DNA of 64,000 bases from an uncultured Bacteriovoracaceae bacterium (GTDB lineage: Bacteria > Bdellovibrionota > Bacteriovoracia > Bacteriovoracales > Bacteriovoracaceae), in contig CALHLC010000022.1 of the NCBI GenBank assembly GCA_938034385.1, positions 62,001 to 126,000 of the forward strand, given 5' to 3'. The notes below the pieces were generated by a model, which worked only from the letters and a program-made list of their open reading frames with translations, had not been told where the DNA came from and searched no databases. Shown here piece after piece: positions 43,871 through 52,779 of the stretch. Positions within the stretch are counted from its first letter, which is position 1, and every line of letters starts with the position of its first letter. A program made the translations under genes and the position numbers.

Positions 43871-45421
43871 TTGCACTCTATAGGACATGTTGCTCAAATT
43901 ACAAATTTAACTGCAAGAACCTTAAGACATTATGAAGATAAGGGCTTAATCACTTCTTTTAGAAATGTAGAAAGTGGTCATAGGCATTATTCTAGCGAAG
44001 AAATCCAAAAAATTGAAAGAGTAAAAAAATTCAAATCAATGGAATTCTCGCTGGATGAAATCAAATCATTGTTATTCTCTGAAGAGAATATGTTGCAAGT
44101 AAACCTTGAAGAAAAATTTGAATATAAAATTGAAGCAATTGATAGGAAGCTTACTAGATTAGAATTATCTAAGGAACAAGTACAAAATCAACTTTTGGTT
44201 ACAAGAAAATTTTTTAATGGCAGCTCATTAGAAATAAACCAAAGGAGAGTACTTATGGAAACTTTGAAAACAGAGATTTTAAATCAATTGAAAAAAAGAA
44301 AAACGGTAGGAATGAAGGAACTTGAACTTTTAAAGAGAGAAAATTATTTAATTGATAACTTAGAAAAAAGAAAGTTCTTTAAGGCTCTAAAAGATTGTCT
44401 AGCTTTTGCAAAAAGAGAAGGGATTCGAGTAGGACCAGCCAGAGGAGCTTCACCTGCTCTTTTGTCTTTATATGCTCTTGGATGGAGTGATTTTGATCCG
44501 ACTGATTATAATCTTATCCCGGAGAGGTTTGCAGCAACAGATTTTGATCTTCATATAGATGTTGAGTTTAAAAATGGAAAAAAGTTTATTGATTTCTGTA
44601 AACAAGTATCACAAACCTTGCCGTTTGGCCGAATTGAAGCCTTTAAACTTCCAATTTTAGATATTATTGAAAATGTAAAAAATAGAATAGAAAGTTCATT
44701 TAATTGTGATGACTTTGATAACGATGACCCGCTTATACTAGATCAATTTAGAAAAGGAGAGATTGATTATATTTTCTCCTTTGATATTCCTAAAGAAACT
44801 TTGATGTCAAAATATATGGATAATAACTATTATAAATTAGGGAAGACAAAAAAAATGTTCAGTGAGTATCTAAAATCACAGGAAATCTATAATTATAAAG
44901 ACTTGCTAAATATAGAAGCAATCTTTAGACCTAATAATTTAGATACGAAGTCTTTTATGCGTGAATACATTGATCGCTACCCCAAAGCAAAAGTTAAGAA
45001 ACACTCATACACCTGTTTAAGCTCAGCAATAAATGAATATTTAAAACCTAATTTTGGAGTAATTATTTACCAAGAAGATATCATTCATATAATTAGAGAA
45101 TATACATCATGGAGTTACGAGAAATGCAATTATTTTAGAAGATCACTTCAAAGAGAAACGATCTCAGAAGGTGAAAAAATTGAGTTGTTAGAATATATGG
45201 ATTCAAAAGTCGTTGAATTATTAGAAAAAGAGTCTCCTGTTGTATTTTGTAAAGCTCATGCAGTTGGAGCATGGAGTAAAATTATTAAAACTACTGCTCT
45301 TTTTAAGGCCTTATATAAGGACATCTATTTAGAAGAAATAAAAAAGTGGGAAAGTGAAAATGGATATTCTTGGGGAGATTTTGGATTTATATTTAATGAG
45401 ATCTCTATTCTTCAACAATAA
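43871..45421 (+). CDS. MerR regulator fused to a DNA polymerase III alpha-like core
   Basis: 516 codons from TTG 43871 (AAGGGATG upstream). Residues 1-70 are a MerR winged helix (IGHVAQITNLTARTLRHYEDKG), then a dimerisation coiled coil to about 125. Residues 160-480 are homologous to the catalytic core of DnaE: VGPARGASPALLSLYALG (187-204; DnaE VGPGRGSxAGSLVAYAL), DPTDYNLIPERF, TDFDLHID (223-230, matching the Asp401/Asp403 motif), EAIFRPNNL, FGVIIYQEDIIHI (396-408) and FRRSLQRE. The third Asp (555) appears as Glu. The PHP domain and other DnaE parts are missing. A strong internal AAAGGAG and ATG (44255, residue 129) sit at the domain junction. Normally MerR and DnaE are unrelated; function unknown. 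Confidence 0.75.
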   Translation: MHSIGHVAQITNLTARTLRHYEDKGLITSFRNVESGHRHYSSEEIQKIERVKKFKSMEFSLDEIKSLLFSEENMLQVNLEEKFEYKIEAIDRKLTRLELSKEQVQNQLLVTRKFFNGSSLEINQRRVLMETLKTEILNQLKKRKTVGMKELELLKRENYLIDNLEKRKFFKALKDCLAFAKREGIRVGPARGASPALLSLYALGWSDFDPTDYNLIPERFAATDFDLHIDVEFKNGKKFIDFCKQVSQTLPFGRIEAFKLPILDIIENVKNRIESSFNCDDFDNDDPLILDQFRKGEIDYIFSFDIPKETLMSKYMDNNYYKLGKTKKMFSEYLKSQEIYNYKDLLNIEAIFRPNNLDTKSFMREYIDRYPKAKVKKHSYTCLSSAINEYLKPNFGVIIYQEDIIHIIREYTSWSYEKCNYFRRSLQRETISEGEKIELLEYMDSKVVELLEKESPVVFCKAHAVGAWSKIIKTTALFKALYKDIYLEEIKKWESENGYSWGDFGFIFNEISILQQ

Positions 45422-45490
45422 GATTATTTGAAAATGAGAAGTTCATAAAAAGTCACATTGTTTTTTTTATAAACTCCTCTTGTTAATTTT

Positions 45491-46165
45491 TTATTGTTCT
45501 TTTAAAGTAATGTCACCTTTGAAGTCAATAGTCATTGATTTCTTTATTCCAAAGTCATTACAAACACCGCTTCCAGGTAATTCTCTTACATCAGGAGAAA
45601 TATCTAACTCAAACTCTGGGATTTCTGTATTTATAGCACTTATTAAACCACCAGATAAGCTCCAGATTGCTAATTCAGTTCTAGATAATTCGTAAGTTTT
45701 ATTATAAGTCACATTAAAATTATCTTTAGAGCTAATACTAACTGTTACAGAATTAATACTATCGATGATTGCTCTTGATCCTTCTTCAACTCGATACATC
45801 TTAAAACAAGTATTTGATGAACTATATTGAATTCTAGAATGATTTTTCATCTCTAAAGGTTCCGTATGATGAATATCTCCATCCTCATCAGCCATTATAG
45901 AAAAATTCATATTATATTCTTCATCAGACTTTACTCCATCAAATAATTCAGTACCGTTAATTTTGATATGAACATTGATTGTATTGTTTTTTGCCAGTCC
46001 AGTAGAACCATCTTTCTTTTTCAGCAGAATTGATCCTGAAGAAGTTTGAAACGTTGTAAAGTATGTAGTGTTTAACATTTCCTCATATAGTTCATCTTCT
46101 GTTTTTGAACATGAAGTAGTGAAGAAGCATACTAATAATACCTTTAATAAGATGAAGTTTTTCAT
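45491..46165 (-). CDS. lipoprotein of unknown function
   Basis: 224 codons from ATG 46165, chosen because AAGG stands before it and the protein then starts with a lipoprotein signal, lipobox FTTSC (Cys at about 19). A longer frame would add 28 residues. The mature part is beta-rich, with D/N/S-rich strands and a block HTEPLEMKNHSRIQYSSSN. No family recognised. The 98 bases to mutS2 hold nothing obvious. Confidence 0.65.
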   Translation of the reverse strand: MKNFILLKVLLVCFFTTSCSKTEDELYEEMLNTTYFTTFQTSSGSILLKKKDGSTGLAKNNTINVHIKINGTELFDGVKSDEEYNMNFSIMADEDGDIHHTEPLEMKNHSRIQYSSSNTCFKMYRVEEGSRAIIDSINSVTVSISSKDNFNVTYNKTYELSRTELAIWSLSGGLISAINTEIPEFELDISPDVRELPGSGVCNDFGIKKSMTIDFKGDITLKEQ

Positions 46166-46263
46166 AATTTTCCTTTTGTTATTTAATAAAAGAGTATCAA
46201 AAGCTCTTCCAGAAAAAGTAAGGTAAGGAGTTTTTATAAAAAGTGTCAAATTTTCTTACAATT

Positions 46264-48609
46264 CTAACTAAGCTTAATTCTTGTCATCCCATCAGCGGAT
46301 TCTTTAGGGATTTCAATCTCTAACTCAGCATTGTTTTTAACAAAATTTCTTAACCAGTTTTTTAAGATCCCATTCCCATGGCCATGGATAACTTCAAGAT
46401 AGGGAAGGTTATCAGCATATAAGTCAGAAAGCATTAACTCTATTTTATTTCTAAATTCATCTAGTCTCATCCCTCTTGCATCAAGACTTAAGCTTTCATG
46501 TGCTTTTTTAGTATAATTGAAAGAAAATTGATTAGTTGGTTGCTTTTGTTTGGGGCCATAAGCAAGTTCATCAAATCCTGCTTCTACTTTAAAATTTTTC
46601 CCTATCCCCAACAGAACTTTCTTGGTGTTTAAATTTACCTTGAGTACTTTGCCTAGTTTTCTTAAAGGCTTATAAATATAACTTTGATCAATGATAGGTT
46701 CTTGGTTGATAGTTTTAAAATTACTTTTTTCTTGCACTTGAAGAATTTCTTCAGATTCTATCTCGCAAAAACTTTTATCAACAGATTTAGTGCTAGTCGT
46801 TTTCTTATTTTTTATATCATCTAGAACTTTGTAAGATTTATTTTTTATCTTCTTTAGTTCTTCTTTCAATTTTGTGATTTCCTCTTGTGTTTTTAATTTC
46901 AAGATTCCTTCTTGGGCCTTTAATTGATTGGATAACCTGTGGTTTATCTCTTTGTTTTCTTTTAATTCTTTTTCAAGTGAAGACTTCTTTTTGGAGACTT
47001 CTGATAATAAGGCTTCATAATCCATTAGTTTTTTATCAAGTATCTTTTTAGAGCTTTCAATAATTTCTTGACCAAACTCAAAGTTCTTTGAAAGTTGAGT
47101 GAAAATCTCTAGGGCCCTAGAACTTCCTGGTGAATTAAAAAAGAGTTTATAGGTTGGTTGACCACTATCTGGATCAAAGCCAACATGAGCAGACATGAGT
47201 TTGTTTTTTTCATGAGTTTTCACTTTTAACATTTGATGGTGAGTGGAAACAAATATCAATGGTTTTGTTGTTTTCTCAAAATAATCAAAAAATCCAAGAG
47301 CAAGAGAAGAGGCCTCCTCTGAACTTGTTGAATTAAATATTTCATCTATAAAAATAATAGAGTCTTGTCCCAGAGAATTGGCTAATTCAAGATAGTTTTT
47401 CGTTTCAGCTGCAAAAGAGCTTAAACCTTCTTTTAAACTTTGATGATCTTGAGAGAGAAAGTATATTTCCCTAAAGATAGGAATACTGGCATTTTTAGCC
47501 GGAACAAATAAACCAATATGAGGAAAGAGGGAACATAAGCATATGGTTTTTAAAGTTAGGGTCTTCCCTCCGGTATTGGGACCAGAGATCATGACTCCTT
47601 GTAAGTCATTATCTAAATTTATTGTATTAACAATCGGATCTTCAAGAAGAGGATGATAAAAATCTTCTAGCCAAAAATTATCTTCTTGATTTAAAAGTGG
47701 TCTTTCAAGCCTATAAGCATAAGAGAATTTAGCAAGAGCAAAGGAGTGATCAAGGGCCAATACTAATCTTGTGATTGTAGGGATTTCTTTAATATAATCT
47801 TTTAGTAAGAGAGTGAAGTCTTTACAGATTCTATAAATGACTGCTTCGATCTCAATTGAGAGATCTTTTCTCTCGTTTGAGATAGTAGAGAGTTTTTTAG
47901 GTTCAACATAAAGAGTTTGCCCAGAATCAGACCTTGCATGAATAAATCCTAAGTCTTTTGAATAATGATCAGTTTTAATAAGTAGTACAAAATGATCATT
48001 AAAAATATCATAAGTATTAATCTGTAAGATTTCATTTTTAGAATAATCTCTTATTAAATGATTTAAGACTTCTTTAGCTTTTAAATCTAGCTTATTTCTT
48101 TTTTCGTACAATCTTCTTAGTTCGGGATGTCTTGCATATTCAATGTTTCCATCGAAATCCACAAAGGTTCTAAAGGGCTTAACTATCTTTCTTATGATGG
48201 GCTGAAAAGTAGATGAATCAATTTTTTTATTTGGAAATAGTTTTTGAAATAATAAAGTATTTTGATGAAAGACTTCAAGTATAACGACAACTTGATGAAT
48301 TTCTTCAATAGTTAAGATACTTTCTTTTTCGATCTTTTTAACGTTTGCAATGAGATTCACATCGGATTTTAAAGATTGAATATGTTGGTAGAAGTTTTGG
48401 TACTCAGAACTGTCAATATATTTCATTGATTTTTCTAATAACTCAAATAAAGAATGTATTTCAGACTTAGATTTTTTGCGAGGAAAGGCCTTGATCTTTT
48501 CAATGTTCATCTTAAAGTAGCAGTTTTGTGCTATTGTAGATGTAATAAGATCCCAATCGATAAGATTTAATAATTTATAATCTGTTTGGGCAAGAAGGTT
48601 CAGTTCCAT
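46264..48609 (-). CDS. mutS2: MutS2 with Smr domain
   Basis: 781 codons. The clamp/lever helices are followed by the ATPase with Walker A GPNTGGKT (343-350) and EIFNSTSSEEASSLALG; after a coiled-coil region of basic and acidic helices comes the Smr nuclease domain: LDARGMRLDEF with VIHGHGNGILKNWLR. MutS2 (RqcU in Bacillus) recognises collided ribosomes and splits them, feeding the ribosome quality-control route; older work links it to recombination. The gene begins at the same CATG as the NFACT gene on the other strand, so the two have no intergenic region and each promoter must lie in the other coding sequence. Confidence 0.9.
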   Translation of the reverse strand: MELNLLAQTDYKLLNLIDWDLITSTIAQNCYFKMNIEKIKAFPRKKSKSEIHSLFELLEKSMKYIDSSEYQNFYQHIQSLKSDVNLIANVKKIEKESILTIEEIHQVVVILEVFHQNTLLFQKLFPNKKIDSSTFQPIIRKIVKPFRTFVDFDGNIEYARHPELRRLYEKRNKLDLKAKEVLNHLIRDYSKNEILQINTYDIFNDHFVLLIKTDHYSKDLGFIHARSDSGQTLYVEPKKLSTISNERKDLSIEIEAVIYRICKDFTLLLKDYIKEIPTITRLVLALDHSFALAKFSYAYRLERPLLNQEDNFWLEDFYHPLLEDPIVNTINLDNDLQGVMISGPNTGGKTLTLKTICLCSLFPHIGLFVPAKNASIPIFREIYFLSQDHQSLKEGLSSFAAETKNYLELANSLGQDSIIFIDEIFNSTSSEEASSLALGFFDYFEKTTKPLIFVSTHHQMLKVKTHEKNKLMSAHVGFDPDSGQPTYKLFFNSPGSSRALEIFTQLSKNFEFGQEIIESSKKILDKKLMDYEALLSEVSKKKSSLEKELKENKEINHRLSNQLKAQEGILKLKTQEEITKLKEELKKIKNKSYKVLDDIKNKKTTSTKSVDKSFCEIESEEILQVQEKSNFKTINQEPIIDQSYIYKPLRKLGKVLKVNLNTKKVLLGIGKNFKVEAGFDELAYGPKQKQPTNQFSFNYTKKAHESLSLDARGMRLDEFRNKIELMLSDLYADNLPYLEVIHGHGNGILKNWLRNFVKNNAELEIEIPKESADGMTRIKLS

Positions 48610-49906
48610 GATTCAAGACTATCAAATTATTACTAATCAGATAAATGGTTTTCCTGCTAATAGTGGCTCGCCTATACAAAAAATTTTCTCTACTGCTAGA
48701 TACTTGGCCATTAGCTTACGATCTCCTGGAAAGACTCATTGGATCTATTTAGGCAGGGGAGCTGGCTTTGAAGGATTGTGGTTTGGTGATAAACCACCTG
48801 AATCGAGCTTAAGGGTAGTTAAAGATCAGTTGCTGCAGTATGTACGGAAATATCTGTCTGGAGGAATATTTCACTCTATTGAATTAGATAAGTCAGATCG
48901 AATTATTAAAATTAATTTTATTAAATGGGGACAAATAAATTCATTTTTTTACTTTTATAGAGGAAGAGAATCCATTTTTGCATCTAGACTTTTTGAGGAT
49001 ACTAAAGAAATAAATTTTTCAAGCTATCATGGTTATGTTGATAGAGAAATTGATTTTGATCTTTTTGATGAGATTGGAAGGGCCGAGCTAGAATCAAAGA
49101 AATCTAATAGGAAAAACCTAGAACTTCTAGATCTTTTAGAGAAAGAGAAAAAAGATAGATCTTTAAATAATGTAAAGAGAACGAAATTTATAAAAAGAAA
49201 AGTTAAAAATATAGAAGGAGATCTTACTAAAATGTTATCTATTCCTAAAGTGGAACAAACTGTAAACTCTTGGATGCTAAGACTTCAAAACAATGAAGAA
49301 GTCTCTGAATTAATCGATGTTAGCAAGGTTATGTTAAATGGGTTTAAGTTTAAATTTGCTAAAGACATATCAAGTTTTAAGAAGGTCGATATAATCTTTC
49401 AAAAGATTAAAAGGTTGAAGAAGGCCAAGGAGCTTTTAACGAGAAGATTAAATGAATCTAAAGGGATGTTGATCGAAACAAAACGAGATGATTTGAAATT
49501 ATCTCAAAAAATAATCTTACCTATTTGGAATAGGAAGAAGTTAAAAGTAAAAGAAAAGCTTAATGCTGACTATATAGAAGTTGAGCTTGATAATTATAAA
49601 GTGGTCATTGGTAAAGATGCGAGATCAAACGATCATTTGAGAAAATCTTGGGCCAAAAAGAATGATTGGTGGTTTCATATTGAAAATCAACCGAGTGCAC
49701 ATGCTTACGTGAAAGATTCGTTGGGGCTAGGAGTTAATCCTGAGTTTTGCAAAAAAATAGCTAGGCAATTAAGAACAGCGACAAAGCTAGAGAGCTCTGA
49801 AGTTTCTATTATCTACACTCAAGTCAAAAACTTAAAAGGAGTTAAAGGAGTCGCTGGTTCAGTCTTTTTTAAAAAAGAAAAAAGAATTACCTGCTATATA
49901 GACTAA
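48608..49906 (+). CDS. NFACT-family protein (RqcH-like), short
   Basis: 432 codons, AGAAGG 9 bases before the ATG. The C-terminal 120 residues form the NFACT-R (DUF814) domain: DYIEVELDNYKVVIGKDARSNDHL, then WWFHIENQPSAHAYV and AGSVFFKKEKR. A coiled coil precedes it (about 160-290), and the N-terminal 150 residues are a reduced NFACT-N-like part. RqcH binds stalled 50S-peptidyl-tRNA complexes and adds alanine tails. At 432 residues this is shorter than the roughly 570 of Bacillus RqcH, so tail synthesis cannot be assumed. Directly divergent from mutS2, whose product acts in the same pathway in Bacillus. Confidence 0.75.
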   Translation: MIQDYQIITNQINGFPANSGSPIQKIFSTARYLAISLRSPGKTHWIYLGRGAGFEGLWFGDKPPESSLRVVKDQLLQYVRKYLSGGIFHSIELDKSDRIIKINFIKWGQINSFFYFYRGRESIFASRLFEDTKEINFSSYHGYVDREIDFDLFDEIGRAELESKKSNRKNLELLDLLEKEKKDRSLNNVKRTKFIKRKVKNIEGDLTKMLSIPKVEQTVNSWMLRLQNNEEVSELIDVSKVMLNGFKFKFAKDISSFKKVDIIFQKIKRLKKAKELLTRRLNESKGMLIETKRDDLKLSQKIILPIWNRKKLKVKEKLNADYIEVELDNYKVVIGKDARSNDHLRKSWAKKNDWWFHIENQPSAHAYVKDSLGLGVNPEFCKKIARQLRTATKLESSEVSIIYTQVKNLKGVKGVAGSVFFKKEKRITCYID

Positions 49907-50850
49907 GCTTGTCTTGGAATAGATTCTTTTGCTCTATTAATTTCAATATTTATGTCATTTATTTCATCTTGAGTATCTCTTGCAGATCTTTTAAGAGTGT
50001 TAATTTCATTTTCAATATCGGCAATATCTTCAATATAATCTTTTTTCTTTTTCGCAAAGTCATCTCTATGACTGAGAAGCTTTCTTCTTAAGTCTAAAAC
50101 TCTTGAATCACTATTTGAAGTTGTAGAGCCAACAGGTCTTAGTTTTGACCTAGATCTTTCTAGTTCATAGAGATTCTCCTCTAAGCCTCTTAAGTATCCT
50201 TCTTTTTCAATTACAAAGTGGTCTCTTTTTCTTCTTGTATCAAGCAGTTCATCTCTCTTAGATTCAATTTGATCAATAATAGAGCGATATTTTCCTTTAG
50301 CAGCTCTAAGGTTATCTTCTAAACTATTTAATTTGTAATATCCTTCTCCCTCTTCGTATCCAGCAAGAAAAGATCTTTCGTTGGTTCTTGAGCAAGTTCC
50401 AATATATTTTCCTCCTTTAAATCCAAAGTCATACCCTGATTTTTTAGTACAAAAATTAGTGAGTCCATTCGTATAGCCTGCTTTATATAAACTTTCTGAA
50501 GCTTTGATTCGATAAGGCGAACAAGTTGCATAATAGCTCTTCATTTCGCTTCCATTAAGTGCATCTTTATTCCCAACCCCTCTCCAGCCTAGAACATGAA
50601 AGTTACTTAAACCACTACATTTAATAACCCCTTGATGTTTAACACCTTCTATATATCGATCTTCATCTACAGATGTGCCGTGTTCGTTACATTTTTGTTT
50701 GTAACTTCCGAGCATGCTCATCCATTTTCTATTTTTTTGTACATCTTGAATTCCTTTAAGGTGCCAATCCATCGTTTCACAGTCTTTCTTAGACAAAGAA
50801 CCACATGAAAAAAGAATAGGTACAATAAATAGTAATTTAAGCAGATTCAT
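49903..50850 (-). CDS. DUF2799-like lipoprotein
   Basis: 315 codons from ATG 50850 preceded by AGGAG; a longer frame would add 16 residues. Lipobox FSCGS (Cys at about 16), then SLSKKDCETMDWHLKGIQDVQ, a DUF2799-type start (Cys-x-x-x-D-W), repeated short units with W, G and D residues (GWRGVGNKDALNG), and a C-terminal coiled coil (about 190-310) rich in Lys/Glu/Arg. The tail could span the periplasm. The end overlaps the convergent NFACT gene by 4 bases. Confidence 0.65.
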   Translation of the reverse strand: MNLLKLLFIVPILFSCGSLSKKDCETMDWHLKGIQDVQKNRKWMSMLGSYKQKCNEHGTSVDEDRYIEGVKHQGVIKCSGLSNFHVLGWRGVGNKDALNGSEMKSYYATCSPYRIKASESLYKAGYTNGLTNFCTKKSGYDFGFKGGKYIGTCSRTNERSFLAGYEEGEGYYKLNSLEDNLRAAKGKYRSIIDQIESKRDELLDTRRKRDHFVIEKEGYLRGLEENLYELERSRSKLRPVGSTTSNSDSRVLDLRRKLLSHRDDFAKKKKDYIEDIADIENEINTLKRSARDTQDEINDINIEINRAKESIPRQA

Positions 50851-50894
50851 AAAACTCCTGTATTTTAAGATATTAAAGTAATACGAAGGGGATG

Positions 50895-51461
50895 TCACTT
50901 TGTTGCATTATGTGAAAAAAGTGGAATTTGCTCTAGTTTTTCTGGTTTTGTTTTTGGGGTGACCTTTTTAGGTTTATTATTTTTAAATTTCATTTGGACC
51001 TTAGGCTTTGGCATAAGGTCTTTTACATCTCCCCATTGAGCATATGGATCGATCTTGGGGTATTGAATCTGACTAATGAGTTTGGTTTTGAGATTAAAGC
51101 TTAAAAGTACAGGGTTTTGTTCATCAACTGCAGGAAAAACCTTTAATAGGTAATGAACAAATTCACGACACTTTTTATTATTAAGACGAAACTTTGTAGG
51201 GTAGATACCGTAAAAATTATTATAAGTTACATATGATTCATTTTTATGATCATTGCCAATTCTATTATATGTTGTTGCACAGATGAGCTCAACTTCTCTT
51301 GAGCTTGGAAGTATTAAGTTGAAATGCTCATCGCTTACCTCTCCAGGGTAGGCCCTGATGAACTTTAATTTAATCTCTCCTTTGTTCCAATTATGCTTTT
51401 TAATGGTCTGAGAAAATAGCTGAATAGAAATAATGCTAAGTAAAATAGTGAAAGCCTTCAT
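50895..51461 (-). CDS. exported protein of unknown function
   Basis: 188 codons, AGGAGG before the ATG, signal peptide (ISIQLFSQ). The mature part starts IKKHNWNKGEIKLKF and runs through beta strands; two Cys (ICATTYN, NKKCREF) may pair. The C-terminus is Lys/Pro-rich (KPKKVTPKTKPEKLEQ). No family recognised. Divergent from the Nramp-related gene, with a palindrome in the shared region. Confidence 0.6.
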   Translation of the reverse strand: MKAFTILLSIISIQLFSQTIKKHNWNKGEIKLKFIRAYPGEVSDEHFNLILPSSREVELICATTYNRIGNDHKNESYVTYNNFYGIYPTKFRLNNKKCREFVHYLLKVFPAVDEQNPVLLSFNLKTKLISQIQYPKIDPYAQWGDVKDLMPKPKVQMKFKNNKPKKVTPKTKPEKLEQIPLFSHNATK

Positions 51462-51493
51462 TATACCTCCTTGGTTGGCCTAATATTGAGACG

Positions 51494-51509
51494 ATCTTGG
51501 AGCCAAGAT
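51494..51509. promoter_or_regulatory. 16-base palindrome ATCTTGGAGCCAAGAT between divergent genes
   Basis: Two 7-base arms, ATCTTGG and CCAAGAT, with an AG centre. It lies 12 bases upstream of the -35 of the Nramp-related gene and about 33 bases before the start of the divergent gene at 51461. It is a likely operator for one or both genes. Confidence 0.5.
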
Positions 51510-51521
51510 GTTCTGGATGTC

Positions 51522-51550
51522 TTGTTAAAAAAGAAGAACTTTTATAAAAT
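51522..51550 (+). promoter_or_regulatory. promoter of the Nramp-related transporter gene
   Basis: TTGTTA (51522-51527) and TAAAAT (51545-51550) are spaced by 17 bases; transcription would start near 51557 and give a leader of about 23 bases. Confidence 0.5.
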
Positions 51551-51579
51551 TTAGCACTCCACTTACAAGGACTTAACAA

Positions 51580-52779
51580 ATGAACTTTTTTAAAAGACTT
51601 GGACCAGGACTCTTATTTGCTGGAGCTGCAATAGGGGTATCACATATTGTTCAGTCGACAAGAGCGGGAGCATTATATAGCTTTGAGTTAGTCATTGTAG
51701 TTATTCTTGCCAATTTATTGAAGCTTCCGATTTTAGAAATGGGAGTTAGATATCCGCTTGAGACTAGAGAACATTTATTACATGGGTATCATAAGTTAGG
51801 AAAACATTACTTACTCTTTTTTTTATTGATAACTCTTTGTACTATGTTCATCATTCAAGCCGCAATTACAGTTGTAACCTCTGGTATCTTAATGCTTTTT
51901 TTACCAACTGGTAGTAGCATTTTAGTTGTTAGCCTCATTGTATTAATTTTAGCTTCTCTCATATTAATTGTAGGGAAGTATTCATTTTTAGATAATTTTG
52001 TTAAGTTCATAATTATTGCTCTCTCAGCTACTTGTATTCTTGCAACGCTATTATCATTGAAGTTATTTGACCCTAATAAAGTAAGTTATACTTTTAATAT
52101 ATTTGAGTTTTCAAAAACTACTGATGTACTTTTTATGATGGCCTTGATTGGCTGGATGCCCGCTCCAGTTGATACTTCGGTCTGGCAATCTATTTGGTAT
52201 GAACAAAAGAAAGATTATAAGAACGCATTTTTTGATTTTCATATTGGCTATTGGACAACAACAATTCTTGCTCTTTTGTTTCTAAGCCTAGGAGCATTAG
52301 TAATGTTTACCAAAGGAGATGGATTTTCTTCTCAGGCGGTTGGTTTTGCTAGTGATTTAGTAAGTATCTTTACAAGTAGTATTGGATTGTGGGCGAAGCC
52401 AATAATTGCATTTGCATGTCTTGCAACGATGGTAAGCACAACTCTGACTTGCCTTGATGCTTACCCCAGAGTTTTAAATGGAATATATAAAGAAATTAAA
52501 GGAAATGAAGCAAAGAGTATTTATAATTTCTCTTTGATTTTTACTGTTATTGGAACTATTTTAGTATTGTACTTTTTTCTTGAAAATATGAAGAAAATGG
52601 TCGACTTTGCAACGCTCATTTCTTTTCTTGTTACTCCTATTATTGGATATTTTAATTTTAAATTATTTATAAAGCTAAAAAAAGACACAGCTTACGATAA
52701 TTCCATTAACTTAGTTTTTATAATTAGTTTAGTGTTTTTTAGTTTGTTTACTATTTACTTTGTTTCTTTGAAATTTTAG
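51580..52779 (+). CDS. Nramp-related transporter lacking the DPGN metal site
   Basis: 399 codons, AAGGA before ATG, about eleven membrane helices. The start GPGLLFAGAAIGVSHIVQST aligns with helix 1 of the Nramp/MntH family, where classical members have DPGN; here the region reads AIGVSH, so the Asp and Asn metal ligands are absent. Helix 6 reads ALIGWMPAPVDTS rather than MPH-type. The protein therefore belongs to the divergent Nramp-related group, some members of which transport magnesium or other substrates rather than manganese. Overlaps queF on the other strand by 4 bases. Confidence 0.7.
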   Translation: MNFFKRLGPGLLFAGAAIGVSHIVQSTRAGALYSFELVIVVILANLLKLPILEMGVRYPLETREHLLHGYHKLGKHYLLFFLLITLCTMFIIQAAITVVTSGILMLFLPTGSSILVVSLIVLILASLILIVGKYSFLDNFVKFIIIALSATCILATLLSLKLFDPNKVSYTFNIFEFSKTTDVLFMMALIGWMPAPVDTSVWQSIWYEQKKDYKNAFFDFHIGYWTTTILALLFLSLGALVMFTKGDGFSSQAVGFASDLVSIFTSSIGLWAKPIIAFACLATMVSTTLTCLDAYPRVLNGIYKEIKGNEAKSIYNFSLIFTVIGTILVLYFFLENMKKMVDFATLISFLVTPIIGYFNFKLFIKLKKDTAYDNSINLVFIISLVFFSLFTIYFVSLKF

